Assembly (NCBI RefSeq): GCF_945859705.1
Contig: NC_079134.1
Span: 40,128,576 to 40,192,575 of the forward strand
Length of the DNA: 64,000 bases
Reading direction: 5' to 3'
DNA from: Episyrphus balteatus
Taxonomy: Eukaryota; Arthropoda; Insecta; Diptera; Syrphidae
Of the stretch, positions 1 to 11,879 are shown one piece after another. Position 1 is the first letter of the stretch. Each line of letters opens with the position of its first letter. Both the position numbers and the translations under genes were made by a program. The notes under the pieces are model-generated. The model made no database searches. It saw only the letters and a program-made list of their open reading frames with translations, and was not told the DNA's origin.

Positions 1-1191
1 TTAAAAGGCCCAATATCTTAAAATGAGGGTTACATATTGTACTAATAATCCTATTAATTTGATCCTTTTATCACAAACTGCACAATTATTTTTCATACTT
101 TTACTTTTGCACCTCACTCCTTCAAAATATTAATTTGTATGAAAATTTAATAAAAAATAAAAGCAAGCAATTTAAGTTTTGCATGAAAATTCAATGTTCC
201 ATGGTAAATATAATTCATTTTTTGATTATTTTTGATTCTCATACGATGTATAAAATATATATGCGGTTCAAAAAAATGCAAAAATTTTCCATGTGTTGCA
301 ATGGTACCATTTCAAAAGTGTTCTTTCTCGCTAAAAAAAACACCCTTTGACCTGAAATTTTTTGATGAACATATTTTATTATTTTTTTCTATGGTATATG
401 AAACGTCCACACGAAATTTTATCAACCTACCACTTTTTTTCAAGGAGTACTTGATAATATTTTGACTCTTGCTCTTTGAGTAAAAGACAATTCATAAAGA
501 GTCCAATAACTTTTTACATGATGGTCGAGACATTTTGGTATTGATTTTATTCGATCGGGCGTTAGAAAATACCTCGAAATCATGTATCACATTAATACAA
601 TATTTCATTGCCTATACTTCGATATGCAACAAATCGAGTGCAACACAGAAAAAGTCTTGTATCTACCCTTCCGAATGGAATACAAGGTGGCCCAATATCT
701 CAAAATAACTCTTAAATTGAGTACTACCAACGATGTTAATTTCATGTTTTTATCACAAAGTGCACGATTGAACTCTTTTTTAATGCTAAGCCGCCTCACT
801 ATACGAAGAAATTTCAGAAAAGCAACAAAATCAAATCTCAAATTTTTCAGCTCCGTGATTTTGTTTCTTATTTTTTCACTTTTTGTAAATATATACTCGG
901 AAATGCACATAATAATCGCCGCGAATGAAACCAATTCCTCCAGAGTCCAGATTGTTGCTGAATGATTGCTTTTATTGCATAGGTAGAATTTGGGCACTGC
1001 AATCGCGATACCTACCTCGCAAACAAATTCAAATTTATTCAGTTATAATACCATAAACAATACAGTTTGTATATTGCTCTTACTCAGCCTTGGAAAAAAA
1101 TCACATGATTTTGTATTCAAATACCTAAATCATAAAACTGAAGGATGGGTTTTTCTAAGGTATGTACCATTTCATAATGCCCGTCATATTT
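1..1191. other. Repeat-like AT-rich DNA, no gene
   Basis: No convincing coding region. Bases 1-110 and about 683-790 are diverged direct copies of each other (both contain GGCCCAATATCT and TTTTATCACAAA followed by GTGCAC or CTGCAC), so this is probably a decayed repeat with a spacing of about 680 bases. An A-rich CACCCTTT motif near 340 resembles the internal motif of the foldback at 28.0-29.4 kb. Open frames here are short, overlap on both strands and lack gene-like features. Confidence 0.5.
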
Positions 1192-1199
1192 GAAACAAC

Positions 1200-3094
1200 C
1201 AACGGCGTATACAAGGGGGGGGTCACGGGGTCATGACCCCCCCCAAGAACTCAGAACTTAAAAAAGAATTTGTTATGTGATACTGAAATCTTTTGAGTAA
1301 GATTATTTTCAAAATGTTGAAGTTTTAGAACATGAACGAAAATTAAAAGTAAAAAAAATTTTTGGTATTCAAATAAACTATTTTACCATATTTTGGGGAT
1401 GTGGTCATATTTTTAGCGAACGCTATGCTGGATAAGGATTATTTTGATTCGTTCGATAATATTAGTTGAGCTGTGCTGTAGAGTTTTGTATGGAAACAAA
1501 ATCCGGATAAGTATTATATTCAAAGCTTTTTAAAAGAAATTGAATCTAGTAGGTACACAAAAATAATATCTTAAGGGCAAGACACTGCTTACCAGCAAAT
1601 AAAAGAAGCAGCCATATCTTCTATTTTTTTATATGATGAAGTGAATAAAATATGTTTTAAATAGGGAAGCTTTCTGTGGCCTTGCTGTGTGGAGGTTAAT
1701 TCTGTTGATAAAATTCGTCATCGGCAAAATGTTAAAGAAGGATATCATTTCTCAAATCTTTTTAGTTTTTTGCAATGTTCCAGTTCAATACATTCGTCTG
1801 ATAAAATTTGGTGAATTTTGTTTGCTTACAGAATATACATAACAGTATTTTGTACATACTAAATTTGCTAGATCTGTTGCATTTTTTGAAACAACTATCG
1901 ATTTGTTAATCATCAATGGCCAGCCAATTATAGAAGCAATGTAAGCAACCTTATCTAAGGCAATTTAAATATTATTATTAAATATCACTTAGGGCTAATT
2001 TTTTGAATAGTTAGATAAACCTAAGTTAGAGCTTATTCCTAGGAATAAAAGTTTTTTTTTTATAGTGACATTTATTCTTCTGATAGTCTATCTGACGATT
2101 GAAAAAGCAGGGCTTAATCTAATAAATACAACTGAATGTTTTTTATATTGTAAACCGCTGATTAATACCTGAAAACGGACGAATTCCAAAATATCGCCAA
2201 AATTATTTTTTTTGTCTTTACTATTTTAATAGAGGTATTTTAAATTCCTATACAATTTTAAAACAAAATTTAAAAAAAATTATATTTTCAAATTCAATTT
2301 TTTTTACAAAACTTTGCGATTCGTTTGCCTGAGGTTAGGAAGACTTTTAATTCAAAAGTTAAAACTGTTATTAAGTAAAAACGATTTTTATTTTAACTTT
2401 CTGGGCTAGCGGAAAACAATGAACAGTTGTTTTAAGGCAAATTATTCAATCGAAGTACTCGTACAGTACATTTTATTTTTAGGAGAGGATAGCCTTAATT
2501 GGTCAAAATTAAAGCCTAGTACGCTGCTGATAAGAAACGAAAAATCCCATACAAAAATAAAACAACGAAATGGTAAACCAAAAATTTCGTTCAACTTTTC
2601 GTTCTGTAGTACGCTGTTCGGCACAACGAAATTGAAAGTCTAAACTTGTTTTTCGCACACAAACAATTGCCGGGGACATTCATTGTGTTTGGAAAAATGA
2701 CATTTTGAGCTTTTTTTGTTTGTTTTTGTTGTTCATTTTGTCATTGCATGTCTTTCTGCGATGCGTGTTTACTTTTTTTTCATTTATGTTTTGCAATTTT
2801 TGAGTATTTTTCGGTCCAAATTTCGCAAGCATTTCGTTGTCTTCGTGGAGACCGACGAAAAATTTCGTTTCACATCAGCAGCGTTCTAGGCTTTAAGGCT
2901 TAACGCTAAACTTAAACGAATCTCATACCGTTTTTGTTTGGTTATTTTTAGAACTACATTCGGAACTTTTTGATTCGAAATAATTAATAATTCAAAAAGC
3001 CCATTTTCAGGTTTATGCCTGCTATCAAAACTTTTGAAAAAAAAAAAAAAAATGGCATGACCCCCCCCAAGAAGCAAACCTGTATACGCCCCTG
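1200..3094. mobile_element. hAT-like element with 8-bp target duplication
   Basis: The element is bounded by the direct repeat GAAACAAC at 1192-1199 and 3095-3102. Its ends are inverted: CAACGGCGTATACA on the left, and the reverse complement of TGTATACGCCCCTG on the right. An 8-bp duplication with short CA..GGCGTA inverted ends fits the hAT superfamily. Just inside each end is a G-run/C-run block (around 1215-1240 and 3055-3070), also found in the element that splits the maltase gene. No transposase frame is visible, so it is probably non-autonomous or decayed. Confidence 0.8.
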
Positions 3095-3242
3095 GAAACA
3101 ACACCTAAATTTTGAAATAATGAGGGATAAATGGCAGGTACGACAAAACTTCCAAGCGATCGTAGAGAACAGGAGAAGGATATCTACACAAGGTAGTTGC
3201 GATAAATTCAGCTTTTGCGTGTTGAAAATTTCAGGTAGTTCG

Positions 3243-3333
3243 ATAATTAAAAAGTAATTAGTTTTAAAACTCATCCTGTTTTTGAGTTTATGCAGACTAT
3301 AAAAGCAAATAGCTTCTTGTTCAGATATTCAGT
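3243..3333 (+). promoter_or_regulatory. Core promoter of the first MGN-coiled-coil gene
   Basis: TATAAAAG lies at 3298-3305 and an arthropod initiator TCAGT at 3329-3333, about 33 bases apart. A paired homeodomain-like block (TAATTAAAAAGTAATTA) is at 3244-3260. All three elements recur in order upstream of the paralogue at 15.2 kb, which argues for real regulatory sequence. Confidence 0.75.
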
Positions 3334-3420
3334 ATCAATCATAACGTTCCCTGTTGCATACCAACATTAAAATTTTTAAATTCTTAATACACTGAAAGTG
3401 ATATAAAAAAAATCAAGAAA

Positions 3421-3822
3421 ATGGGAAACATTGAATCTTTATTTGATGATGAGTACGTCTACACTTATGCCGAACGTGTAGCCCACCAGGAATTCCTAAG
3501 GAAGCTGGTACGAGAAGCTGAGGACTGTCTGGCTTTGGAGACAAAATTAAAGTCAATTGAAGAAGTTGATGATATGGAGGAGAAACTCTCCATGTTCAAG
3601 GATCGTATAGAAGCACTGTACGACAAAATGTCCGATTTCGATCCAGCCAAACATAACCTCAGCAGTTTTCAAGTGGATGAGGTTACTTACTACGATGATG
3701 TGGCAGTTGGTATGGTATCACGGCTCAACACAAAGATCAAGCAACTCGGAAGAAAACAAGAACGAATTCAGTGTTTGACAAAGAAAATATCATCAACATT
3801 GAATGAAAATAATTTTAAATAA
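3421..3822 (+). CDS. Small coiled-coil protein, predicted N-myristoylated (paralogue 1)
   Basis: Single-exon gene of 133 aa. I do not recognise the family. The protein starts Met-Gly-Asn with Ser at position 6, which fits the N-myristoyltransferase pattern (Gly2, small residue at 6), so membrane association is likely. Residues about 17-130 are highly charged and helical, with a shared core KLVREAEDCL near residues 28-37, then MEEKL..FKDR and a C-terminal helix ending in KKISS. The start is supported by a TATA/initiator pair about 90 bases upstream, and AATAAA follows the stop by about 33 bases. The paralogue at 15203-15634 aligns without gaps from the VYT motif to the C-terminal region and is more than half identical by eye; the extra residues sit at the N-terminus. 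No zinc-binding, catalytic or transmembrane motif is seen. Role unknown; a scaffold or signalling adaptor is possible but is speculation. Confidence 0.8.
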   Translation: MGNIESLFDDEYVYTYAERVAHQEFLRKLVREAEDCLALETKLKSIEEVDDMEEKLSMFKDRIEALYDKMSDFDPAKHNLSSFQVDEVTYYDDVAVGMVSRLNTKIKQLGRKQERIQCLTKKISSTLNENNFK

Positions 3823-3854
3823 TGTATAAAATGATTTATGTAACTTAAGTTTAA

Positions 3855-3860
3855 AATAAA
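3855..3860 (+). terminator. Poly(A) signal AATAAA
   Basis: AATAAA sits about 33 bases after the stop of the MGN gene. The following AAGAATATAT is also present after the paralogue's signal at 15680. Confidence 0.65.
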
Positions 3861-4790
3861 AAGAATATATCTAATTTATAAGAAAAGAAATTCTAAATAT
3901 TTTTTTTATTGAATGGTATTGGTATTGGCGGTTTTTGAAAGAACTCTGCTATTTGGTAGACTTTAATTTCTATTTGCAAAACGGGATGAAAAAAATTCTA
4001 TTAATTAAAATGAATTATCAATAAAATAAATAAATAATAATTTTACAAAATGTATGTTGAATTTTTATGTTTCGCAGCGAGTTTTATCTTAATCATCCAT
4101 CCACTTCCACGGGCTAGATTTGCTGACTTTGGCTTGTGTTTTACTTTTATTATTTTTTCAGGTAAATAAATTTCGAATAAAAACTTCGGTTGTAGGAGTA
4201 AAATATCAAATTGAATCGTATCGTATTACGTTTACGATACGATTCACTCCTGGCTTTTGAAATATTTTCTCGTTTTGAAATCGGCTTTTTGTGATGAAAG
4301 TTGTATGGAAATTCTCAACATTCGAATAAATTTTTTGATGATCCTCGCTAAAATCCTTTAGTAAATCAGTGTTTAGGAATTGTAATGAATGCTCCTTATC
4401 CGTTTGAGGTACTGAGATCCGCTTCACTATCCTCGCTTTCCATTAAAGTATCGTTAATTGCTTGCATTCTTTCAGCTTTCAATAGGAATAGGTTTATAAA
4501 GCTTAAAGAGTTCGTCGTGATTAAGTTTTTCACTTCTTGTTTAAATCCAATTTTTTTTTTTTTTTTTTTTCATAATGCTTTGACCTTCTTTGGCCAAAAT
4601 ATTAAAAGTGAGATCTTTCGGCACGTTTGCAACACAGGCAAAACTTTTTTGCTCCAATTCCTCGGTTATCCAGTGACCTTGTGCCTTAGCTAATCATTTT
4701 TTAAACCTTCAATAAAAATTCCTTTTTTAAATTTACATATATATAATACACAAACCTCATCGGGTCATACTAACACCAACGGCACAAATA
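3861..4790. other. Non-coding AT-rich DNA
   Basis: No supported gene. The stretch contains a T17-19 homopolymer at about 4550-4570 and a perfect hairpin at 4213-4245, listed separately. Confidence 0.5.
4213..4245. repeat. Perfect 12-bp inverted repeat (hairpin)
   Basis: GAATCGTATCGT at 4213-4224 and its exact reverse complement at 4234-4245 flank a 9-base loop. The arms are themselves built from CGTATCGTAT-type subrepeats. No gene lies beside it. Confidence 0.75.
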
Positions 4791-4794
4791 GCGG

Positions 4795-4900
4795 CCATTA
4801 TGGGAGACGGACAGAATCCCAAAATTCCGAAAACCCAGAATCCCGAAAACCCAAAATTACGAAAACCCAAAATCCAGAAAGGCCAAAATCCCGAAAATAA
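4795..4900. repeat. Degenerate CCCGAAAACCC tandem repeat, left member of an inverted pair
   Basis: Multiple short units of the type AATCCCGAAAACCCAAAAT. The same motif appears inverted at about 6411-6480, followed by GGCCATTAA, while the left block is preceded by GGCCATTATGGG. The two blocks may therefore be the ends of one element whose middle was invaded by the SINE and the composite element between them. Confidence 0.55.
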
Positions 4901-5280
4901 AACAGAAAAAGTAAAAAACTCTTCAAAATTGTGTTTCACTGAAATTTAAACTGAAACATAAAACTAAAACCAATTAAATAACAATTTAAAAATACAATTA
5001 TTATTATAAGTTAAATATTAAAACTCATAATTCTTTTGATTTTAGTTCAACGATTTTTCCAAATTATCTCAATCACAACAAAACACTTCTGAAAACACAA
5101 TAAGAACTTGAAATTATGTAAAAAAGAGATAATAACGGAGTCATTTTAACTATATTCCTGCAAGACCTAAGGTCTTTTAAATGCATACTGCACGGCACTA
5201 GTTAGAAGGAATAGAAAGATAGGAAAGAATTTTGTGTTGGTACAGTGAATTGAGAATAAGATGATTATTATTTCATATAA

Positions 5281-5404
5281 TCCCACGGGTTGCTTCCAAG
5301 CTAGAGGATAAAGACAACAATATTGCCTGAGAACCTGAGATAGGGCTCGAACACACACCTCCAGGCTAGCAGTCAAGCACTATATCCACTGCACCATTGC
5401 CACC
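5281..5404 (-). mobile_element. tRNA-derived SINE
   Basis: Read on the minus strand from about 5404, the sequence has a pol III A box (TGGTGCAGTGG, 5396-5386) and a B box (GTTCGAGCC, 5352-5344), about 34 bases apart, as in tRNA genes and tRNA-derived SINEs. No complete tRNA cloverleaf follows; the sequence runs on into an unrelated body toward 5160. The 3' end and target duplications were not resolved. Confidence 0.65.
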
Positions 5405-5433
5405 CGCAAAATTTACACAAATTTTTCATTTTA

Positions 5434-6402
5434 TCAAGGGGCACGGTAGTGCCCAGCCAAGTTCTCTAGCAACTTTGGCACTACACTTTTATTTACAGGA
5501 AACAACTCAGGCCATTTTCGACCCCCCTCTAACTTCCACACCAAAGATACTAGAAATTTCAAACTCGCTTCATTTGTTAAGCTGGTCAAAACAAAACTCC
5601 TCACAAAATTTCAGCTTGCTACGATGAGTAGTTTCTGAGATATAGGGCTTCGAAAATCTCAAAAACCGTAACTGACTGACTGACTGACTGATTCACTCAC
5701 TGACAGATCATCAAAATTATGGAGAACTTCCCGTTATCGTAGAAACTTGAAATTTTACACGGTGATAGGACTTGTGGTGTATACAAAGGAAAAAATCGAA
5801 AATTTGAGATTTTCAATTCAGGGGGCGTGGCATCCGCCCATTTCCGCTGAATGTTCATCAAATATTATATAGCACTTCTGATTATCTTAGAATCTTGAAA
5901 TTTGGTAGAATGGTAGAGTTGGTAGTTTATACAAAGGAAAAAATTTTAAATTTGAGAATTTCAGACAGGGGGCGTGGCAACCGCCCATTTTCACTGAATT
6001 TTCATCAAATATAGAGATTTTCAATTCTACAGCCTTACCTTGCAAAAAGTAGTGAAATCACAACAAAAACACTACTGTTAAAAAAAGAGCCAAGTTCTCC
6101 TATGTTGAAATTATGCTGGCACAAAAAGTACTGAGATGTAAAAGTGTACCAAGTTCTAAAGTTTGGGTTCAAATTCGTATCAATAAAATTTTGATTGTTT
6201 ACTTGGCAATTTTTGAAATAACTTTAAAAATCGGAAATTAAAAGAAAAATTGTCAAGAGAACAATCAAAATTTTATTGATACGAATTTGAACCCAAACTT
6301 TAGAACTTGGTACACTTTTACATCTCGGTACTTTTTGTGCCAGCATAATTTCAACATAGGAGAACTTGGCTCTTTTTTTAACAGTAATGTTTTTGTTGTG
6401 AT
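5434..6402 (+). mobile_element. Composite 147-bp-repeat element, short copy
   Basis: The order is: terminus TCAAGGGGCACGG with hairpin GGGCACGGTAGTGCCC (about 5438-5453); unique body; a GACT-type microsatellite (about 5670-5707); two units of a 147-bp repeat (GGGGGCGTGG at 5821 and 5968, exactly 147 apart); a linker; and a palindrome of about 345 bp (6050-6402) whose ends read TCACAACAAAAAC and its complement. A second, larger copy in the opposite orientation lies at 36660-39147. No coding capacity and no target duplication were seen. Confidence 0.75.
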
Positions 6403-8180
6403 ATACTTTTCGAGATCCCATTCGGGATTTTGGGTTTTCTGGATTTCGGTTTTCGGGATTTTGACCCCAATCCGGCCATTAAACATTGTGTCTACTTCTT
6501 TTTGTAATTATTCAATGGTATAAGCTCTCTAAACTAATCCTATTCATCACTGTTGCATGGCATATAATATCAGCCTTTCTTCCTACAGTTTATCTGACAA
6601 TTTCACGATACTGATGAATACGGCGTCAAGTTCCCAGTAATAAGAAATCAATTTAAAAGCCATGGATGTTCTTGTCCGGGGGTTCTTGACTTTCTTTAAA
6701 ATGTGTCTCAACCATTGGATCTTCTAGTGGCTGAGAAATTTCCAAAAATTCCCTGTGAAAAGAGAATTTTTGAATGATAAATTGAAAATACATAGATTGG
6801 TTATTTTTAAGATTTATCTACTCGCAAATGTGGTAGCATGTTTTAAGTACTGCTTTTTTTGCTATTTTGCATTTAGAGAAAAACGTTTTGTTCGTGGAAT
6901 GCCTTTTTCCCGATTCATTTTTTAAAATCTCGAAGTACCTACTTGTTATAGTATTCCAAAAATAATATAATATAAATGTCAAAAATTATTTAAGACCCAT
7001 TGTTCTGATTTTTATTACAATTTCCACTTTTATAAGCGGTTTTCAATATTTATTCACTTTCTTTAAACTCCACCCTAAACCGAATTCTCATAAAATATAA
7101 GAAAAGCTAAAATTACGTCAAACCGCACGTAAAATAAATGTTTATTGAGCCAAAAATCTAAAAAAGAAGAAAAAAAAATATTGTTCTCGTATCAAATCAA
7201 CTACCACCGCCATCCGTTCAAGAAGGCTGAATATAAATTTTGGGGTAGGTATCTATAGATACACTACAACCCACCCATATTTTACCCCATTTTTTGTTGA
7301 GTTTATTTTTTTTTTTATTTTTAAGAATTTCGTTTTGAAAATTGTTTTCATTTCAAATTCAAAGCCACAAAATGAAGTGATAAAATTCAATTGGAAGGGA
7401 TATCATCCCTTTTGAAATGACAAGTTGTTCTGATGTTGTAAAAACTCGCCCTGTGTAGGTCACCCTTATAGAGGTCTCATTACTGGAGGATTATTAACTA
7501 ACAATGGATTGTAATTTTTTCAGCAAAATTTTCTTGAAATCTTTTAGTAAACAGTCATGGGAGGTGAAATATGTTTCAAGGGAGGGGAGAGGAAACGGTG
7601 AATTTGCCATTACTACTCTTTTTAAAACTTCTTGTTCAGGTCACGTCGGCGTCACTGTGCGTCGTTGTCGTCGCTGTTGTCCGCCAACACGACCATTAAT
7701 CCCAGCAACCACATAGATTGACTGTCAAAGAGGGAATATTCGAAAATGTATTTTTTTTTTTTTTACAATCGCTGGATTAAATTTGCTAAAAAGAATTTTT
7801 TTTTCGTAAACTGTCAAAATTGACCACACAAGGGGAGTTGTTTCGAATAAAAAAATTCATATAAGTTATTTTACGTTTCACGTTTAGTTACGCTTCACAT
7901 TTAATTTGGCATTTTTTGTGTATTTTCGCTTGAATTTGTAACAAAATTTGAAATCCATAGCTTTTACCGAGGGTGAAAGGCATTAAAGCATTCGTTTTCA
8001 ATGCCTGCGGGCGCAGCATTAAATTTAATGAAGTAACAAATGCATTTTAAGGCGATTTTACACGATTTTCAAAAATAATGGACTGCTGTTTAAAGGTTAA
8101 TTTTGAAATTTGACACAAGAAGAGGGAAATTAATGCAGGAAATAATAAACAGTTTGCAATAATTTAATTGCATGGAGGTA
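6403..8180. other. Non-coding DNA
   Basis: The first 80 bases hold the inverted partner of the CCCGAAAACCC repeat block. The rest is AT-rich sequence with homopolymer runs. A 70-codon frame at 7504 has an ATG but no family features, and I do not call it a gene. Confidence 0.45.
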
Positions 8181-9352
8181 GCCCAGTCGGGATGTACAAA
8201 AAATTAAGCTGAAATGGAAATAATTAGATCGTGCAATTTTTTTTCATAGGACGGTAGAGGAGATTACTGAGAGCTTAAAACCAGTGTTTCGGGAAAATCG
8301 ACCTTGTGCTTAAGCCGCCATCTTGGTTTAAAGGTAAAATACGTTTTGGCGAATCACTCGGCCATTTTTAACTTTTGACAAAAATTATATACGTAAAACT
8401 TGTAGAAAATTGTATTTTCTATAACTTTTCTCTTAATAAATTTTTCTATATGACCCATATTTTTCGAGTTAATTTGAAAAAACTATACCCCTACTCAGCT
8501 TAAACTTTATACCCACTTTGAATATAGATTTTAAGATCAACGCAATATGGGAGTGTTTTTATATGTTTTTGGGGATGATAAATCTAGCTGCAATGTTAGT
8601 TTTTGCAAATTCCTGCAATTTTATAAACAAAAGGAACTATCTCAAAATCGGTAAGTGTCGTTTTAAACAAAATTAGTAAATATTATAACTGATGTTTAGC
8701 AAGACAAATGAATCTTTGAATTTTTCAAATCGGTTCATTAATCCCTGAGATATGACCAATTGTTTATAATAAAAGCTTAAAAGAGAGAGTGAGCTATAAA
8801 CAATTGGTCATATCTCAGACATTAATGAAGCGATTTGAAAAATTCAAAAACTTAATTGTCTTGCTAGACATCAGTTATAATATTTACTAATTTTGTTTAA
8901 AACGACACTTATCGATTTTGAGATAGTTCCTTTTGTTTATAAAATTTCAAGAATTTGCAAAAACTAACATTGCAGCTAGATTTATCATCCCCAAAAACAT
9001 ATAAAAACACTCCCATATTGCGTTGATCCTAAAATCTATAATCAATCGGGTATAAAGTTTAAGCTGAGTAGGGATATAGTTTTTTCAAATTAACTCGAAA
9101 AATATATTTCATATAGAAAAATTTATTAAGAGAAAAGTTATAGAAAATACAATTTTCTACAAGTTTTAAATATATAATTTTTGTCAAAAATCAAAAATGG
9201 CCGAGTTATTCACTAAAACGTATTTTACCTTTAAACCAAGATGGCGGCTTAAGCACAACTGGTTTTAAGCTCTCAATGATCCCTTCTACCGTCCTATGAA
9301 AAAAATTGCACGATCTAATTTTTTCCATTTGAAATGTTTAATTCGACTGGGC
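8181..9352. mobile_element. Foldback MITE, about 1.17 kb, TA target
   Basis: The whole element is one long imperfect palindrome centred near 8775-8800. Ends are GCCCAGTCG at 8181 and CGACTGGGC at 9344-9352, flanked by TA on both sides. Arms of about 550 bases match almost throughout (for example TAGCTGCAATGTTAGTTTTTGC on one arm and its complement on the other). A half copy lies at 62261-62706. No transposase is present. Confidence 0.8.
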
Positions 9353-10089
9353 TAAGGATACATTTATTTATCAGCGGTTCTATTTCAATATTTTTTTTGT
9401 AAGTATCGCCATTTTTTGGGATAAAATTATAAAACGCACATTCAATGTATTTTCCTGCTGAGAAAGACGGGTGTTAAAATTTTGATTCTGGGGGTTTTAA
9501 TGTCTCCAAGGATAAGGCCTCAATAAATATGTATGGTTCCCAGTTGGTAGTTTGCAGTGCTTGACATCAATGCTCCCAAACAGTTTGGAACTTTCCAACG
9601 TCTAAAACAATCTTAAATGATTTTTTTTTAAATGTTCGTTTGTTGGTTTTGTCATGTCATATTTTATTTCAACAAGTTCATTCCATATGATTATACATGT
9701 TTTTGCGATGATTCGTCTAAAATTTCTGGAGCAGCAGCAAAAGGCAAATGGGAACAATGTTCCCATTGCGTCAGTAATGCCAAAACCTGAAGAAAAATTA
9801 GTTATTAAAAACGACATCTGTCGTTGAGACATCCTGAAAATGGTGTTGATTAACAAAAAAAAAACTTGGAACAGAAGTTCTTGAAAAAAAAGCTGAAAAA
9901 AAAAATAAAAATTAAATTACGTAAACAAAAATTAAATTAAATAATCAACCTCAGATTGAAAGGAGACTCTAGTCTATAACTCACCCGAAAAATGCCCGTG
10001 GTGGACGTGGTGCTGTTGCAGACAAATAATGTGATAGTTGTCATTATTTTTGTCATTCCTAAATTTTCGTAAAAATAAATAAATTAATA
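9353..10089. other. Non-coding DNA
   Basis: AT-rich sequence with short open frames on the minus strand only. Nothing recognised. Confidence 0.4.
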
Positions 10090-10709
10090 GGTCTGTTTAA
10101 TGAATCTGATCCGCACAGAAAAGATCCGAAAAGTACAAGCTTTTGTGTTTCATGAAAAAAATCTCACCCCAACTTGATCTACAATCTGTCATTTTATGTT
10201 TCATGAAGTTGTTCGGCACAGAAAAGTTCAAGTTTTTCTGCACCTACTTTTGAGGTAGAGCAAGTGAGTGAAAAGTGTCAATTGTCATTTGTTTGTGTGA
10301 TTGTGATAAAAATTAGAGAAAATAAAATTGATTTTTTAAAGAATTTTTGATTAATAACAAAAACAAATTACGAGTAAATCATTTATTTTATGGCGTTTTC
10401 GATTGGCAGTCCGGAAGCGTCCGGAATCATTCTGAATAAATTTTATTCACACAAAACTGTCAGTTTTGTACGAATAAAACGCTATCAGAATGATTCCGGA
10501 CGCTTCCGGACTGCCAATCGAAAACGCCATAAGTAAAAAATCGTTTCAAGAAATGATTTTTGAATTTAAAATTTTGGAAGTGATGTAGATATTTGTCAAT
10601 CTTGTTAAATACTTAGTAGAACTTTTCTGTTCTTTTTTGTTCTGACAGTATTTGCAAACTTGTGCTGCTCTGGTCTGTTCTGTCCTAGATTTTTTTCATT
10701 AAACAGACC
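10090..10709. mobile_element. MITE with TIR GGTCTGTTTAATGAA, host of a nested MITE
   Basis: GGTCTGTTTAATGAA at 10090-10104 is inverted at 10695-10709 (TTCATTAAACAGACC), and TA flanks both ends. Another element sits inside it at 10391-10529. Confidence 0.75.
10391..10529. mobile_element. Nested 139-bp MITE with about 46-bp inverted arms
   Basis: TGGCGTTTTCGATTGGCAG at the left end is exactly inverted at the right end (CTGCCAATCGAAAACGCCA). The arms match for about 46 bases, through GTCCGGAAGCGTCCGGAATC, leaving a loop of roughly 45 bases. TA flanks both sides. It is inserted inside the 10090-10709 element, so it is younger. Confidence 0.8.
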
Positions 10710-10711
10710 TA

Positions 10712-11640
10712 ATTTAAAAGAAATAAATAAAAATAATTTGTCAAATTGAAATGTCATTGTTGATTTTGATTTTCAATTTTGGAATTACGAAAAATTATAA
10801 TTCCAAACAAGTGTGTTGGGGTGGAAGTTAAAATATTGTGTGGCGATGATTGCAAAAAATTTGAAAAATTTCATGTATCGCTTGTTGCAGTTGTTACAAG
10901 TCCCAAATTGCAATCGTTTCTTTTCCTTATTATTGGAAGTGTTCTATTATCTTCCAAAAGACTTAATTCATTTAAAACCTGGTTGGTTTTGATTAGATAA
11001 TATGACCTCTTCTTTGATTTTGTGTTTTTTCCAGACCTCGCCAATTTTCCACTTCGTTCAGTCAGTGCAGCTCTTATTAATGGCGATTGAGCATTTTTTG
11101 AGCCAACAGACGTTTACAGAACACATTCCATTTAGATACATTACCCAGGTTAAGATACCTACCTTGATTTTGTATGGAGCTCAGGTCTTAGGACTTTTTC
11201 TACGAGTGAACGGAATTCTGAAGGTGATAGTATTTCTAGCATACACTTTTTCAAAGCTTTTGGCTGTGCAGAACAATCAACAGTTATGAGTTTCCAATCA
11301 AAAATGCGTCAAATTGATGCTACTTACACAAAATCACCTGACCGAAAACTGCCCGATATTGCTTAACGAAGGGAATCCAATCGAATGACCACATCTTCAT
11401 TCTATTCACATCCACAGGAGAGTAGGGCTGCCAGACGTCCCGATTTCAACGGGACAGCCCTGATCCCTTAAAAAAAAAAGGATCGATGTTTCCCAATTTA
11501 ATGGCATCAATAAATCCACCACAAGACAAGATGATCTTCAAATGTTTCTGAAAAACTCCCGAGTTTTAATAATGAAAACGAATTATTCGACACAGTGTTT
11601 TTTTTTTCACTTCAGATTCTTTGATGTAGTAAGCTTAGAA
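10712..11640. other. Non-coding DNA with a possible hAT terminus near 11423
   Basis: Open frames at 10779 and 11002 run in one direction but show no conserved features. At 11423-11460 the sequence TAGGGCTGCCAGACGTCCCG is followed by a short palindromic partner (CGGGACAGCCC), a pattern seen at termini of hAT-like elements. No second end was found. Confidence 0.4.
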
Positions 11641-11879
11641 CAAGCTTTTATCTACGATCAGAGGCTCATCATGAGTGCATGTTAGTGGTTAGTAACAAAA
11701 AGTACAACCTCCCACATGCACAATATAAAACAAAATAATTACGAACAAATTTACAAGTTATAAAATTATAAGTACAAAAAATCCAGTTAAAAAGTTTACT
11801 CATGCGACAAAGAGGCTCATTAATACCATAGTTTGTTCTATGAAAGTCGATATGCAAAGGTTCAAATCTTCGTAGGAGG

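Noticed and set aside
605..997. 127- and 130-codon frames on opposite strands near the left edge
   Set aside because: They mirror each other in decayed repeat sequence; no gene features.
5281..5404. Functional tRNA gene
   Set aside because: A and B boxes are present but the acceptor stem and remaining cloverleaf do not pair; a SINE fits better.
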